Assembly (NCBI GenBank): GCA_965220205.1 | Contig: OZ244812.1 | Span: 248,001 to 312,000 of the forward strand | Direction of reading: 5' to 3' | Source: G965220205 sp965220205 | Lineage (GTDB): Bacteria > Chloroflexota > Dehalococcoidia > Lucifugimonadales > Australimonadaceae | DNA: 64,000 nucleotides | Part shown: in pieces, positions 47,350-56,147 of the stretch | How positions within the stretch are numbered: position 1 is the first letter of the stretch | How the letters are laid out: every line of letters starts with the position of its first letter | Translations under genes and position numbers: made by a program | Notes under the pieces: generated by a model | The model's input: the letters and a program-made list of their open reading frames with translations, nothing else | What the model was told of the DNA's origin: nothing | Databases searched by the model: none

Positions 47350-48672
47350 ATGCTAAGCGCTGAGCAAACCGAAATGCTGACCAGAGTAGGCAAGGGCACG
47401 CCCATGGGCGAAGTCCTCCGCCGCTACTGGACTCCTATCCTCTTGTCCGAAGAGCTCCCCGAGCCCGACTGCCCGCCCGTTCGCGTCCTAATCTTCGGAG
47501 AAGAGCTAGTGGCGTTCAGGGACACGCAAGGCCGGGTGGGCCTGCTCGAAGAGTTCTGCGCGCATCGCCAGACCAGCCTCTTCTTCGGACGAAACGAGGA
47601 GAGCGGGTTGCGGTGCGTCTACCACGGCTGGAAATACGACGTCACCGGCGCCTGCGTCGACATGCCCACCGAGACGGTCGACAGCAACTTCAAGAACAAG
47701 GTGCAGCTGACGGCCTACCCGGCGCGGGACAGAGGCGGGCTGATATGGGCCTACCTTGGCCCAAAGGACATACCGGTCCCCGAGCTGCCCCGCTTCCGTT
47801 TCATGGACGTTCCGAAAGAGAACCGCTTGCACACCAAGTACCTGCGCGAGTGCAACTTCGCCCAGGCCATCGACGGCGGCATCGACTCCGTCCACACCAA
47901 TTTCCTCCACGTCGGGCTCGACCGCTACTGGGGCACGCAGTCCTACGACGAGCGCGCGAAGGGGTCGAACGACCTCGACCTCCTCTACCGCACCGCCGAC
48001 ACCGCGCCAAAGTTCCTGACCAAGCGCATGGAGTACGGACTGCTCGTCGGCTCCCGGCGGAGCATTCCCGACGAGGACCGCTACTACTGGCGGTTCAACC
48101 ACTTCCTCATGCCCTTCTACAGCATGACGCCGCGGGGCGGGGGCGGCCACGCTTTCGTACCCCTCGATGACTCCAACTGCTGGTCGTTCAACCTCTCGTT
48201 CCGTCCCGACCGGCCCTTCACCGACGAGGAGCGGGAGGTCGCGCACGCCGGCGTCGCCAAGGACCCGGACCTCGCGGGCGGCATCCACATGAACGAGCGC
48301 ATTCCCGGCACCTTCCGCACCGTGCGCAATCTCTCGAACGACTTCCTCATCGACCGCGAGATGCAGCGCACCAAGAACTTCACGGGCATTCCCGGCACCG
48401 GCACGCAAGACTCCATGGCCCAGATATCCATGAGGGCCATCGCGGACCGCACCAAGGAGCACCTCGGCATCACCGACATCGGGATCATCCAGGCGCGCCG
48501 CCTGATGCTCCAAGAGGCCATCGACCTCCTCGAGGGCATCGAGCCCAAGACCCCCAGGGCCCACGACGCCTACGCGATCACCGGCGTGCAGTTCGTCGAA
48601 GACGCCGATGTCTCGTTCGAAGAGTGCGTCGAGCGGCGGTACGCGGAGATGTACGCTGCGCCGACCCGATAG
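47350..48672 (+). CDS. Rieske oxygenase, phthalate 4,5-dioxygenase-type large subunit
   Basis: A 440-aa oxygenase of the single-subunit (alpha3) class. Rieske ligands Cys70-x-His72 and Cys89-x2-His92 (FCAHRQTS, CVYHGWKYD). Catalytic iron ligands His182 and His187 (HTNFLH), bridging Asp179. The N-terminus (LTRVGKGTPMGEVLRRYWTPILLSEEL) is typical of phthalate dioxygenase and related demethylases. GGAGG precedes the ATG. No reductase gene is near; flanked by tRNA genes. Confidence 0.9.
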   Translation: MLSAEQTEMLTRVGKGTPMGEVLRRYWTPILLSEELPEPDCPPVRVLIFGEELVAFRDTQGRVGLLEEFCAHRQTSLFFGRNEESGLRCVYHGWKYDVTGACVDMPTETVDSNFKNKVQLTAYPARDRGGLIWAYLGPKDIPVPELPRFRFMDVPKENRLHTKYLRECNFAQAIDGGIDSVHTNFLHVGLDRYWGTQSYDERAKGSNDLDLLYRTADTAPKFLTKRMEYGLLVGSRRSIPDEDRYYWRFNHFLMPFYSMTPRGGGGHAFVPLDDSNCWSFNLSFRPDRPFTDEEREVAHAGVAKDPDLAGGIHMNERIPGTFRTVRNLSNDFLIDREMQRTKNFTGIPGTGTQDSMAQISMRAIADRTKEHLGITDIGIIQARRLMLQEAIDLLEGIEPKTPRAHDAYAITGVQFVEDADVSFEECVERRYAEMYAAPTR

Positions 48673-48744
48673 ACGGCGGAGCGCTTCTCTCCTAGAATGG
48701 ACTGGTTGGGCCTGCGGGGCCGCGCGACGCCGCCTCCCGGACCG

Positions 48745-48833
48745 ATGCCGAGGTGGTGGAATAGGTAGACACGCTGTCTTGAGGGGGCAGTGGGAGCAAT
48801 CCCGTAAGAGTTCAAATCTCTTCCTCGGCACCA
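48745..48833 (+). tRNA. tRNA-Leu (anticodon GAG)
   Basis: Class II tRNA with acceptor GCCGAGG/CCTCGGC, discriminator A, encoded CCA. The anticodon loop CTTGAGG gives GAG. T loop TTCAAAT and long variable arm. Confidence 0.95.
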
Positions 48834-48949
48834 ACGCAACGACAGCGCCCCGTCCCCTCTTCCCGCCACGGCGGCGGGAGGGGCATGAAGGGCGCGGCGC
48901 CCCGCACGGTTGACCCTCGCGAGCCCCCGCGCTACGCTACGGACGACGC

Positions 48950-49025
48950 GGCGACGTAGCCAAGTGGCCAAGGCGGGGGTCTGCAAAACCCCTATTCGGC
49001 GGTTCGATTCCGCCCGTCGCCTCCA
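48950..49025 (+). tRNA. tRNA-Cys (anticodon GCA)
   Basis: Acceptor GGCGACG/CGTCGCC, discriminator T (the Cys identity base U73), encoded CCA. Anticodon loop CTGCAAA gives GCA. T arm GGCGG-TTCGATT-CCGCC. Confidence 0.95.
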
Positions 49026-49149
49026 ATCTCCCCCACTCTCGACCGAGTTTCACCCTGCAGGCCGCCGGCGGGGGGATTCGCCATGGGCGTCGTCCTCCTT
49101 GGCGGTCGCCGGCGCTCGTCGGCCACGGCCCGAAATCCGGGCCAAAACC

Positions 49150-49177
49150 GTTTACACACTTGTAACAACTCGGTAAC
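49150..49177 (+). promoter_or_regulatory. GlnR-like operator upstream of amt
   Basis: Three half-sites, GTTTAC (49150), TGTAAC (49161) and GGTAAC (49172), are spaced exactly 11 bp. The last two read GTAAC-N6-GTAAC, which fits the GTnAC-N6-GnAAC consensus known for actinobacterial GlnR, an OmpR-type nitrogen regulator. It lies 63 bp before the ammonium transporter start. Confidence 0.5.
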
Positions 49178-49240
49178 AGGACAGCAAAACTCGTGCGCCA
49201 TGATGGGTTGCGTTGATACAAGCCACACAGGAGGTGCCGA

Positions 49241-50434
49241 ATGGATTCAGGGAATACGGCTTGGATACTCACTGCTTCCGCGCTGGTGTTGCTGATGACG
49301 CCAGGGCTGGCTTTCTTCTACGGAGGACTAGTCCGTAGCCGCAACGTCATCAGCACAATCATGCTGAGCTTCATGAGCATGGCCGTTGTCAGCGTGGTGT
49401 GGGTGCTTTGGGGCTATAGCCTGGCGTTCGGCGAGGGCGGTCCGCTGATTGGCGACCTCTCCCTCCTCGGCCTGCGGGGGATGGAGCCTGGCGACGAGAT
49501 GTTGTTCGCCGTCTTCCAGATGATGTTTGCCATCATCACCCCGGCCCTTATCACGGGAGCGTTAGTGGAGCGCTTCAAGTTCACTACCTACCTCGTGTTC
49601 TTGGTCGCTTGGGTATCGCTCGTGTACGCGCCCATCGCCCACTGGGTGTGGGCCGGCGATGGCTGGTTGTTCGACCTAGGCGCCCTTGACTTCGCGGGCG
49701 GCACAGTTGTCCACATCAACGCTGCCATGGGCGCTATCGCCGCGGCGGTCCTAGTAGGCAAGCGTCGGAACCCCGGCGCGGAGCCCGGCAACGTCCCGTA
49801 CGTGGTCATCGGCGCTGCGCTGCTCTGGTTCGGCTGGTTTGGGTTCAACGCAGGCTCCGGCCTCGCGGCGAACGGCCAAGCCGTGAACGCGTTCCTCGTG
49901 ACCAACACTGCGGCGGCGACGGCTGCGCTGACGTGGGGCATACTGTCGCAGATTCAGCACAAGCGCATGAGCGCTGTAGGAGTCGCGACGGGCGCGGTCG
50001 GGGGTCTCGTCGCCATCACGCCTGCAGCGGGCGCGGTGGGAGTGATGGGCGCGTTGGCCATTGGCTTTGGGGCTGGCGTCCTCTGCTACATCGGCGTGCT
50101 CATTCGCCCGAAGCTCGGCTTGGACGACGCGCTGGACGTGTTCGCGGTCCACGGCATTGGCGGGATCTGGGGCGCGCTGGCGACGGGCATCTTCACGGTG
50201 GAGGCCTTCGCTGGCGTCAAGGGACTCGTCGAGGGCAACGTTGAGCAGTTGGGCATACAGGCGATTGGGGTTGGCGCGACGATTGCGTACTCGTTGATTG
50301 TCTCGCTCGTCATCCTGTTCGTACTGGACAAGATTCCGGGCCTGGGTCTGCGCGTCAGCGAGAACGAGGAGGACCAGGGCTTGGACGTGGTCGCTCACGG
50401 TGAGCGCGCCTATGTGAGCGACGGGGCCGACTAA
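49241..50434 (+). CDS. amt: ammonium transporter
   Basis: A 397-aa, 11-helix Amt/Rh channel for NH4+/NH3. The conserved Asp and pore His are in DFAGGTVVHINAAMGAI, the second pore His in VHGIGGIWGALATG, and the opening TPGLAFFYGGLVRSRN is classic. GGAGGT stands six bases before the ATG. glnB follows 63 bp downstream, the usual Amt-PII pair. Probably induced under nitrogen limitation through the upstream operator. Confidence 0.96.
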   Translation: MDSGNTAWILTASALVLLMTPGLAFFYGGLVRSRNVISTIMLSFMSMAVVSVVWVLWGYSLAFGEGGPLIGDLSLLGLRGMEPGDEMLFAVFQMMFAIITPALITGALVERFKFTTYLVFLVAWVSLVYAPIAHWVWAGDGWLFDLGALDFAGGTVVHINAAMGAIAAAVLVGKRRNPGAEPGNVPYVVIGAALLWFGWFGFNAGSGLAANGQAVNAFLVTNTAAATAALTWGILSQIQHKRMSAVGVATGAVGGLVAITPAAGAVGVMGALAIGFGAGVLCYIGVLIRPKLGLDDALDVFAVHGIGGIWGALATGIFTVEAFAGVKGLVEGNVEQLGIQAIGVGATIAYSLIVSLVILFVLDKIPGLGLRVSENEEDQGLDVVAHGERAYVSDGAD

Positions 50435-50497
50435 CCACGATAGCAAGCCGGGGGTATGCTTAGGACATGCCCCCGGGGAACGAAGAGGGGATCAAAC

Positions 50498-50851
50498 ATG
50501 ATCAGCATCGAAGCAATCGTTCGGCCCGAGCGCATCGGCCAAGTCACGGCGGCGCTGGAGGAGGCCGGCTGCCCGGGGTTCTTCTACTACAACATCACGG
50601 GTCAAGGCCGTCAGCGCGGCGTGGAGGTGTTCGTCGGCCGCGGCGGCCAGATGGTCCAGCGGTCGTCGGTGCCGAAGACGCTCATCAAGGCCGTCGTGAC
50701 GGAGGAGATGAAGGACGCCATCGTGGCGGCCATCGTCGAAGCCGCCCGCGGTCCCGGAGAGGGCGCCATCGGCGACGGCAAGATCTTCATCACGACAGTC
50801 GACGACGCCGTCCGCGTGCGGACCGGGGAGCGCGGCGCCGAGGCGATCTAG
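50498..50851 (+). CDS. glnB: PII nitrogen-regulatory protein
   Basis: A 117-aa PII-fold protein that senses 2-oxoglutarate and ATP/ADP and gates the ammonium channel. GQGRQRGVEVF begins the T loop, and GAIGDGKIFITTVDDAVRVRTGE is the conserved C-terminal signature. The T-loop Tyr51 uridylylation site is not kept: the segment reads EVFVGRGGQM where enteric GlnB has ELYRGAEYM. ATG 50498 has GAAGAGGGG upstream. Confidence 0.93.
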   Translation: MISIEAIVRPERIGQVTAALEEAGCPGFFYYNITGQGRQRGVEVFVGRGGQMVQRSSVPKTLIKAVVTEEMKDAIVAAIVEAARGPGEGAIGDGKIFITTVDDAVRVRTGERGAEAI

Positions 50852-50873
50852 CCGCTGCGCGGCGTGGGATACG

Positions 50874-50908
50874 GAGGGCCCGGCTCTACGCGAGCCGGGC
50901 CCTCTTGC
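50874..50908. terminator. bidirectional terminator between glnB and the enolase-superfamily gene
   Basis: Perfect 13-bp stem GAGGGCCCGGCTC (50874-50886) with GAGCCGGGCCCTC (50892-50904), 5-nt loop, then TTGCGTTTG. It lies between convergent genes and can serve both. Confidence 0.75.
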
Positions 50909-50940
50909 GTTTGCGGGGTGGTTGGCGGCGCTGCCGCCCC

Positions 50941-52032
50941 TTACTCCTGCCACTCGGCGAGCGCCTCCCACTTGGGCTCTAGGCCGAGGCCCGGCTCTTC
51001 CGGGAGGGTCGCCCAACCGCGTTGCGGGTCGACCGTGCCGTCGAAGATCAGGTCGGCGCACTTCCACATCGCGTAGTGGTACTCGACACGCCAGCCGTTG
51101 GCGACCGCGGCTTGGAGGTGCATGTTGTGGTGCGGCCAGCCCCCGCCGTTCGCGATCGGGAGGTTGAAGGCCTGCGCCAGGGCCGCGATCCGCATCCCCT
51201 CGGTGAAGCCGCCGCAGTAAACGACGTTGGGCTGGAGGATGTCCACCGCCTCGTGGACCAGGAGCTCGCGCATGCGCTGCTTGCTGCCCTCGTTCTGGCC
51301 CGCGGCAATCGGGATCGACTGCCGCATGCGCAAGTCGTGCAGCAGCGCGGCGTCGTTGCCCCAGAGCGGCTCCTCGAACCACTCGATAGCGCAATCCTCG
51401 ATGGCCTTGCACAGCTTTAGCGCGTTGTTGAGCTGGAACATGTAGTTCGCGTCGATCGACAGCTGGACGCCGTCGCCGATGGCGTCGCGCACCGCACGCA
51501 CGCGCCGCGCGTCCTCGAGCGGCGCTTGGTGGTCGCCCGCGACTCCCACCACCATCTTGAGCTTGTCCTCTCCCTGCGCCACGAAGCTGTTCGCGACCTC
51601 GACAAGTTGCTCTGTGGTGTACTCGGGCAGGCCGAACGTGATGTAGGCGGGGACACGGCTCTGGGCGCCGCCGAGAAGGTGCCACACCGGCATCCCGAGC
51701 GCTTTGCCCTTGATGTCCCACAGGGCTATGTCGATCGCGCTGACGGCGGAGCTCCATGCGCCCGTTTGCGAACGGGGGTTGAGGTCGACGGAGAGCTCCT
51801 GCCAGATGCGCTCCGTCTCGAACGGGTCCTTCCCCGCCAGGATGGGGGCGGCCTCCCGGTTGATGAGCTCGCGCACTGCGTGGCGCTGGATTGGCCCGGA
51901 GATCCCGTAGCCGGTGGTCCCGTCGTCGGTCTCGACAGCGCAGAACACGAGCGGACGCATCACGGGCGCGGGGAGGAGGGGTACGGGCACAGGGACGTTG
52001 TGCGTCGTAGCGTGAACCCTGGCGATTCTCAT
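50941..52032 (-). CDS. enolase-superfamily (mandelate racemase/muconate lactonizing) enzyme
   Basis: A 363-aa protein. Second-strand KxK base motif (DKLKMVVG), metal ligands Asp in SIDANYMF, Glu in EWFEEPLWG and Glu in AAGQNEGS, and a His-rich late loop GGGWPHHNMHL. Probably a sugar-acid dehydratase or racemase acting on a carboxylate through an enolate. ATG 52032 gives MRIARVHATTHNVPV; upstream codons lack a binding site. Monocistronic. Confidence 0.88.
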   Translation of the reverse strand: MRIARVHATTHNVPVPVPLLPAPVMRPLVFCAVETDDGTTGYGISGPIQRHAVRELINREAAPILAGKDPFETERIWQELSVDLNPRSQTGAWSSAVSAIDIALWDIKGKALGMPVWHLLGGAQSRVPAYITFGLPEYTTEQLVEVANSFVAQGEDKLKMVVGVAGDHQAPLEDARRVRAVRDAIGDGVQLSIDANYMFQLNNALKLCKAIEDCAIEWFEEPLWGNDAALLHDLRMRQSIPIAAGQNEGSKQRMRELLVHEAVDILQPNVVYCGGFTEGMRIAALAQAFNLPIANGGGWPHHNMHLQAAVANGWRVEYHYAMWKCADLIFDGTVDPQRGWATLPEEPGLGLEPKWEALAEWQE

Positions 52033-52104
52033 AGGCGGACTCCGGTCGAGGCGATGACGCCAAACCATACCGGCGTGGGCAGCCGCCCGCAATCGCCCCG
52101 CGCC

Positions 52105-52929
52105 CTAACGAGGCCGGACCAACAGCGTGCCGACGGTAATCTCGGTCGGCGCGGCGTCCTCTCCGTGATGGCCGGTGTCCGCTGGCGGTTCGCCCCCTTC
52201 GACGTGGACGGTCGCGGCGACCGTGATAGGTTGTCCGTCCACGGCGTACCGCTCGTGCGTGTTCGTGTTCAGCGTGACGCTGATCTCGCGCATGCCTGAC
52301 GACAGTCCATCGACATGCGCCCACTCCCCATAGACCCGCAGAAGCTTCACGCCGTCGATGTACAAGTGGGCGTGACCCTCGCCCGGCACGTGGGCCGTGT
52401 TCACCCCCTCCGGGGCGAACGTGAACGCCGTCGGCACGATCTGGACATTGAAGCCGGACACGCTGTCCGGGTGGACGTTGAGCGCAACGCCCATGCCCGG
52501 CGGTGCCTCGACCGTCTCCCCGTGCCTATGCGTCCCCATCCCCATGGCGTCTTCACCGGCAGCGGCGTCGGCTTCGCCCAGGTGCACGGTGATCGGGAAG
52601 CTGCCAGTCGCTTCCGCCGTGAACGCGAGCGTCGCGTCTCCGTCGGCTGGCGACTCCGCCCGCAGGTCGTACCCGTGCACGTGAAACTCCGCCGCCTCGT
52701 CAGCCGTCAGGTTGAACGTGACCGAATCGCCTCCCATCGCCTCGAACTCGGTCTGACCGCCGACGATTGCCCGGTCCTCGATTGCGACGTCGAACGTCAA
52801 CGACTCAGGGTCGCCGCCGCCGCAAGCTCCCAGCCCGAGCGCCACGCCGCACGCAGCGCTCATGGCGATGAACCTGATTGTCAACGGATATCCCACACTT
52901 GGCGGCAGTTGCGCATAGTTGCGCTTCAC
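52105..52929 (-). CDS. lipoprotein with cupredoxin-like domain
   Basis: A 274-aa protein with signal and lipobox LGAC (Cys36). The first half (VAIEDRAIVGGQTEFEAMGGDSVTFNLTADEAAEFHVHGYDL, ATGSFPI) looks like a cupredoxin fold. A His/Met-rich stretch (MGMGTHRHGE) follows, then a beta domain with HLYIDG and NTHERY, and a His-rich tail (DTGHHGED). Copper or other metal binding is plausible. The GTG start overlaps the stop of the RM gene by 4 bp (GTGA), so it is read from the same transcript. Confidence 0.75.
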   Translation of the reverse strand: MKRNYAQLPPSVGYPLTIRFIAMSAACGVALGLGACGGGDPESLTFDVAIEDRAIVGGQTEFEAMGGDSVTFNLTADEAAEFHVHGYDLRAESPADGDATLAFTAEATGSFPITVHLGEADAAAGEDAMGMGTHRHGETVEAPPGMGVALNVHPDSVSGFNVQIVPTAFTFAPEGVNTAHVPGEGHAHLYIDGVKLLRVYGEWAHVDGLSSGMREISVTLNTNTHERYAVDGQPITVAATVHVEGGEPPADTGHHGEDAAPTEITVGTLLVRPR

Positions 52930-55900
52930 CCCAACAACTGCCTCACCCTCGCGTTGATCCGCCCCGCGACGCCATCCGCCGCGAGCGCGGCGCGGATGAT
53001 CCGGCGCGCCGTGATGAAGTTCATGCCTTCCGCCAGCTCAACGTTTGCCGCGATGCGCTCCGCCTGCTCCGCCTCCGACGCCAGCTCCAGGTGCAGCGCG
53101 TTCTCCCCATCGAAGTGCGGGATGGGCAGCGTGAGGATCCATTTGTGGATATCGCGCGCTCCCCACTGCCCGCGGGACTGTAGGGGCGCTGTGCGCTCGC
53201 GGGCCGTCCCGCTGTTGAGTACGGTGGTCAGGTAGCGCGCTTCGTCAATGCCGGATACGGCAAGCCAATACAGCTTGGTGTCTATTACCGCCCTCTCATC
53301 TTTGAGAATTGCCGCCGCCGGATGTGTGCCGGACGTTGTGTACACCACGCGTAGTTCCGCAGGACGAAACTGCATGGTCAATTCGCGATGGTAATCCCAA
53401 CGTTCCACAAGCGTCATCCGACTTCGCCCATGTTCTGCCCAGAGCGCCTCGGCCTCCCGCATCCAGCGGGCAAGGTGGAGAAACCCTTGCAACTCTGCCT
53501 CACGACGGTCCATTAGGCCATATTCAGCGTGCCATGGGATCACTGCCTCCAACGGACTGAACGGGCGGAACGGCGCGATCGATTCTCCAAGGTAGAGCGG
53601 ACGCAGAAACTCCAACTCGATGTTGCCTCTGAGCGGAGGCAGGTCCTTCCAGGGCGGTTTTTCCTGTAGGGAACGGCGGCTTTCGATGATGGGCATAGCT
53701 GCGGACATGCCCAGCCTCGTACGCGGGGGCCGTTCGACCACGCAGAGGAAGCGGGGCACCAGCGTCGCTCCTTGCCGAAAGGCATCCTGATAGGCCGACG
53801 CTGGGGCCTTCGCATCGTCAGGCGTCTGCGGCCAACCCACGGAACGCCATGTCAGCGCCGTGTTCGCCTGGGCAGTGGACGCATCGCGCCTCGGAAGCAC
53901 GCCGCTGGCGTCGTAGACCCTTGCCCCCCGAATGCCTGGCGGCGTCGCGCCCCGTTCCGCGAACAGCACACAGGACGGCACGGGAAAGAGCGGCCAGACC
54001 GCATCGGTCAGCGCCCACGCCTCGGTGAACTGGAGCGTGGTGAGGGTGCTGGCGCCGTTCCGCCCGTTGGTTCTCTTGCCGTTGGCCCTCTTGCGCGCCC
54101 CGTTGACAGCACGCGGGAATGCGCCGCCCCGGAACCCGGTGAACGCCTGGCGGCTCATCGCCGCGTACGGCATTACGAAGGCTACCCGTCCGCCGGGACG
54201 CAGGTACAACTCCGCGCAACGCACGTAGAAATAGGCCGACAAATCCTGGTGCGTTGCCACTCTCCCGCCTGCCCACAGCCCCAACTCCTGACATTCAGCC
54301 CTGAACCGCGCCTGCATGTCGCGGTCCATGTAGCGGTAGGACAGCCACGGAGGATTGCCGATGAGCACGTGCGGCCGCTGGTCCTGTTGGGAGAGCCATA
54401 CAGGGCGCACGAGGTTGCGCGCCGCGAACCCCCAGATGTGGTCGCGCCCCTGGCTCCGCAGCGCCGCCAGCTGTTCGTACGTCTTCGCCAGAAGCGCCTG
54501 TGTCGGCTCGTCGGTTACGCCCTCACGCCTCAGCCAGACTTCCAATCCTGCGGGAGGTTGTGGGGACTCCCTCGCGCTCATCTCCAACATCTGGCTTATC
54601 ACCCGGTCGAACAGCGCGGGGTCGCGGGCGATGGTCCCGGGGAAGTGAAGCGTCTCGCCCTTAGCGCCGGTCTCATCGTCGGGCGGCGCCTCTATCAGCA
54701 CGTCGCGGTCGGCCAGGAACGGTTCCGTGTTCCACTGGAGGGAGTCCCCCAAGTAGACCGGCAGAGTGACGGGTCCGCGCTCCCGATTGAGCCGGTCGCC
54801 AAACGCGAGGAGGTAGGTTACGCGGGCTATCTGGACGGCGACCGGGTGAACGTCTATGCCGAGGACGCGGTCGCAGCACCGATCGAGTGCTTCCCGGTTG
54901 CTCATCCCCGCCGCCTCCGCCGCCGCGAGACAGCGGCGCACGGCGTGGAAGAGGAACGCGCCGGAGCCGCAAGCCGGGTCCACGACCCGCTCGTTCAGCG
55001 GGTCGCCCACCGCCGCCTCGCAGACGCGCTGCGCAAGCCAGTCCGGCGTGTAGTACTCGCCAAGCACGTGGCGCTGATCCGGGTCTATCAGCGACTCGTA
55101 CAGCCCTTTCAGCACGTCCGTCTGCGCCTCCGCGAGGCGGAAGCGGGCGACTTGCCGCGCTATGCGGTTCACCAGCGCCGCGCCGCCGTCCGCCTGTAGC
55201 GGCCAATCAAAGAGGTCGGATTCCGCCACGCCGTAGACAGCAGCTATCTCAAACTTGTGCCCTGATAGGAGTTCGGCAGGCTCAACGTCGTTGACTTCGA
55301 GGACGTGAGCGGCCATCGTCTTGGCGATGACGGTGAGATAGGTGTGTTGAAAGAAGAGGTCGTCGTCGTCCACCGGCGAGCCGTAGACGCGGGCGAGGAG
55401 CTGGCTCCAGAGCGCGCGTTTCGTGCGCACCTCCGGGTCAGCCCGAAGTCCCTCGTACATCTGGCGCATGTCGCCTCGCGCGCGTATCCAGGCGATGCTC
55501 TCTCGTCCGAGTTGGGTCCGGACGGCGTCAGGGTCAGGCGCAGTGTCCTCCGACGCGACGACGACGGAGTCGAGCCAGGCCAGCAAGGCGCGCGGGACTT
55601 CCGCGCTGACGCGATACTCCGGCAGCGGGAGCAACTCTCCGCCGCGCATCTCGTAGGGGATGAACGTTGCGCCGTCAGTCGCGATGCCGATGTAGCGCTC
55701 GCGAGTGTCGCTTTCCCGCTGCGAGATGTAGCGCGTGAGTTGCTCCTCGGCGTCGGCCCGTTCCCGGCGGAGATTGCTCTTGAACTCGAAGACCGTCCTG
55801 CCGACGAGCGCGTCCATGCGCCCGCGCACCTCCGGGATCCGCTGCTCGAAGAGCACGTCCTCGTTGTGCGCCCCCAGGCCGTCGATGAGCAGGCGCGTTA

Positions 55901-55982
55901 TGCCCGTGCGGACGGCCTCGTGTCCAGGCCGCGAGGCGAGGTGCTGCGCGAGGTCGGCGAGGCTTTCCGGCGAGAGGGGCAA
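52926..55982 (-). CDS. type IIG-like restriction-modification enzyme (nuclease fused to N6-adenine methyltransferase)
   Basis: A 1018-aa single chain. The N-terminal nuclease has a PD-(D/E)xK pattern: Asp57 in RMDALVG, then Glu66-x-Lys68 in FEFKSN. A helical connector leads to the methyltransferase: SAM motif VVDPACGSGAFLF near residue 335 and catalytic NPPW near 543. The remaining 450 residues would contain target recognition; an odd basic insert (ARKRANGKRTNGRNG) lies near 625-640. TTG 55982 has AGGAAGGA upstream. No separate specificity or restriction gene adjoins, consistent with a one-protein system; a BREX/PglX-like role is less likely given the fused nuclease. Confidence 0.85.
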   Translation of the reverse strand: MPLSPESLADLAQHLASRPGHEAVRTGITRLLIDGLGAHNEDVLFEQRIPEVRGRMDALVGRTVFEFKSNLRRERADAEEQLTRYISQRESDTRERYIGIATDGATFIPYEMRGGELLPLPEYRVSAEVPRALLAWLDSVVVASEDTAPDPDAVRTQLGRESIAWIRARGDMRQMYEGLRADPEVRTKRALWSQLLARVYGSPVDDDDLFFQHTYLTVIAKTMAAHVLEVNDVEPAELLSGHKFEIAAVYGVAESDLFDWPLQADGGAALVNRIARQVARFRLAEAQTDVLKGLYESLIDPDQRHVLGEYYTPDWLAQRVCEAAVGDPLNERVVDPACGSGAFLFHAVRRCLAAAEAAGMSNREALDRCCDRVLGIDVHPVAVQIARVTYLLAFGDRLNRERGPVTLPVYLGDSLQWNTEPFLADRDVLIEAPPDDETGAKGETLHFPGTIARDPALFDRVISQMLEMSARESPQPPAGLEVWLRREGVTDEPTQALLAKTYEQLAALRSQGRDHIWGFAARNLVRPVWLSQQDQRPHVLIGNPPWLSYRYMDRDMQARFRAECQELGLWAGGRVATHQDLSAYFYVRCAELYLRPGGRVAFVMPYAAMSRQAFTGFRGGAFPRAVNGARKRANGKRTNGRNGASTLTTLQFTEAWALTDAVWPLFPVPSCVLFAERGATPPGIRGARVYDASGVLPRRDASTAQANTALTWRSVGWPQTPDDAKAPASAYQDAFRQGATLVPRFLCVVERPPRTRLGMSAAMPIIESRRSLQEKPPWKDLPPLRGNIELEFLRPLYLGESIAPFRPFSPLEAVIPWHAEYGLMDRREAELQGFLHLARWMREAEALWAEHGRSRMTLVERWDYHRELTMQFRPAELRVVYTTSGTHPAAAILKDERAVIDTKLYWLAVSGIDEARYLTTVLNSGTARERTAPLQSRGQWGARDIHKWILTLPIPHFDGENALHLELASEAEQAERIAANVELAEGMNFITARRIIRAALAADGVAGRINARVRQLLG

Positions 55983-56147
55983 AGGGCTGTCCTTCCTGTG
56001 AGCGTCGCGCTTCCTGAATACACTACATGAAGCCGGCGGCGTAATGCCCCTTTGTCACACGACGATATGGGCACTCGTGTTCCAAGCCGCCTCCCGATTC
56101 GCAGGCGCATCACTCCGCAGGCGCGCTCGTAGTCGGCCCGGCGCCGT

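Noticed and set aside
50492..52324. 610-codon minus-strand open frame
   Set aside because: Runs across glnB, a terminator and the enolase-superfamily gene in another frame; Arg/Ala-rich shadow.
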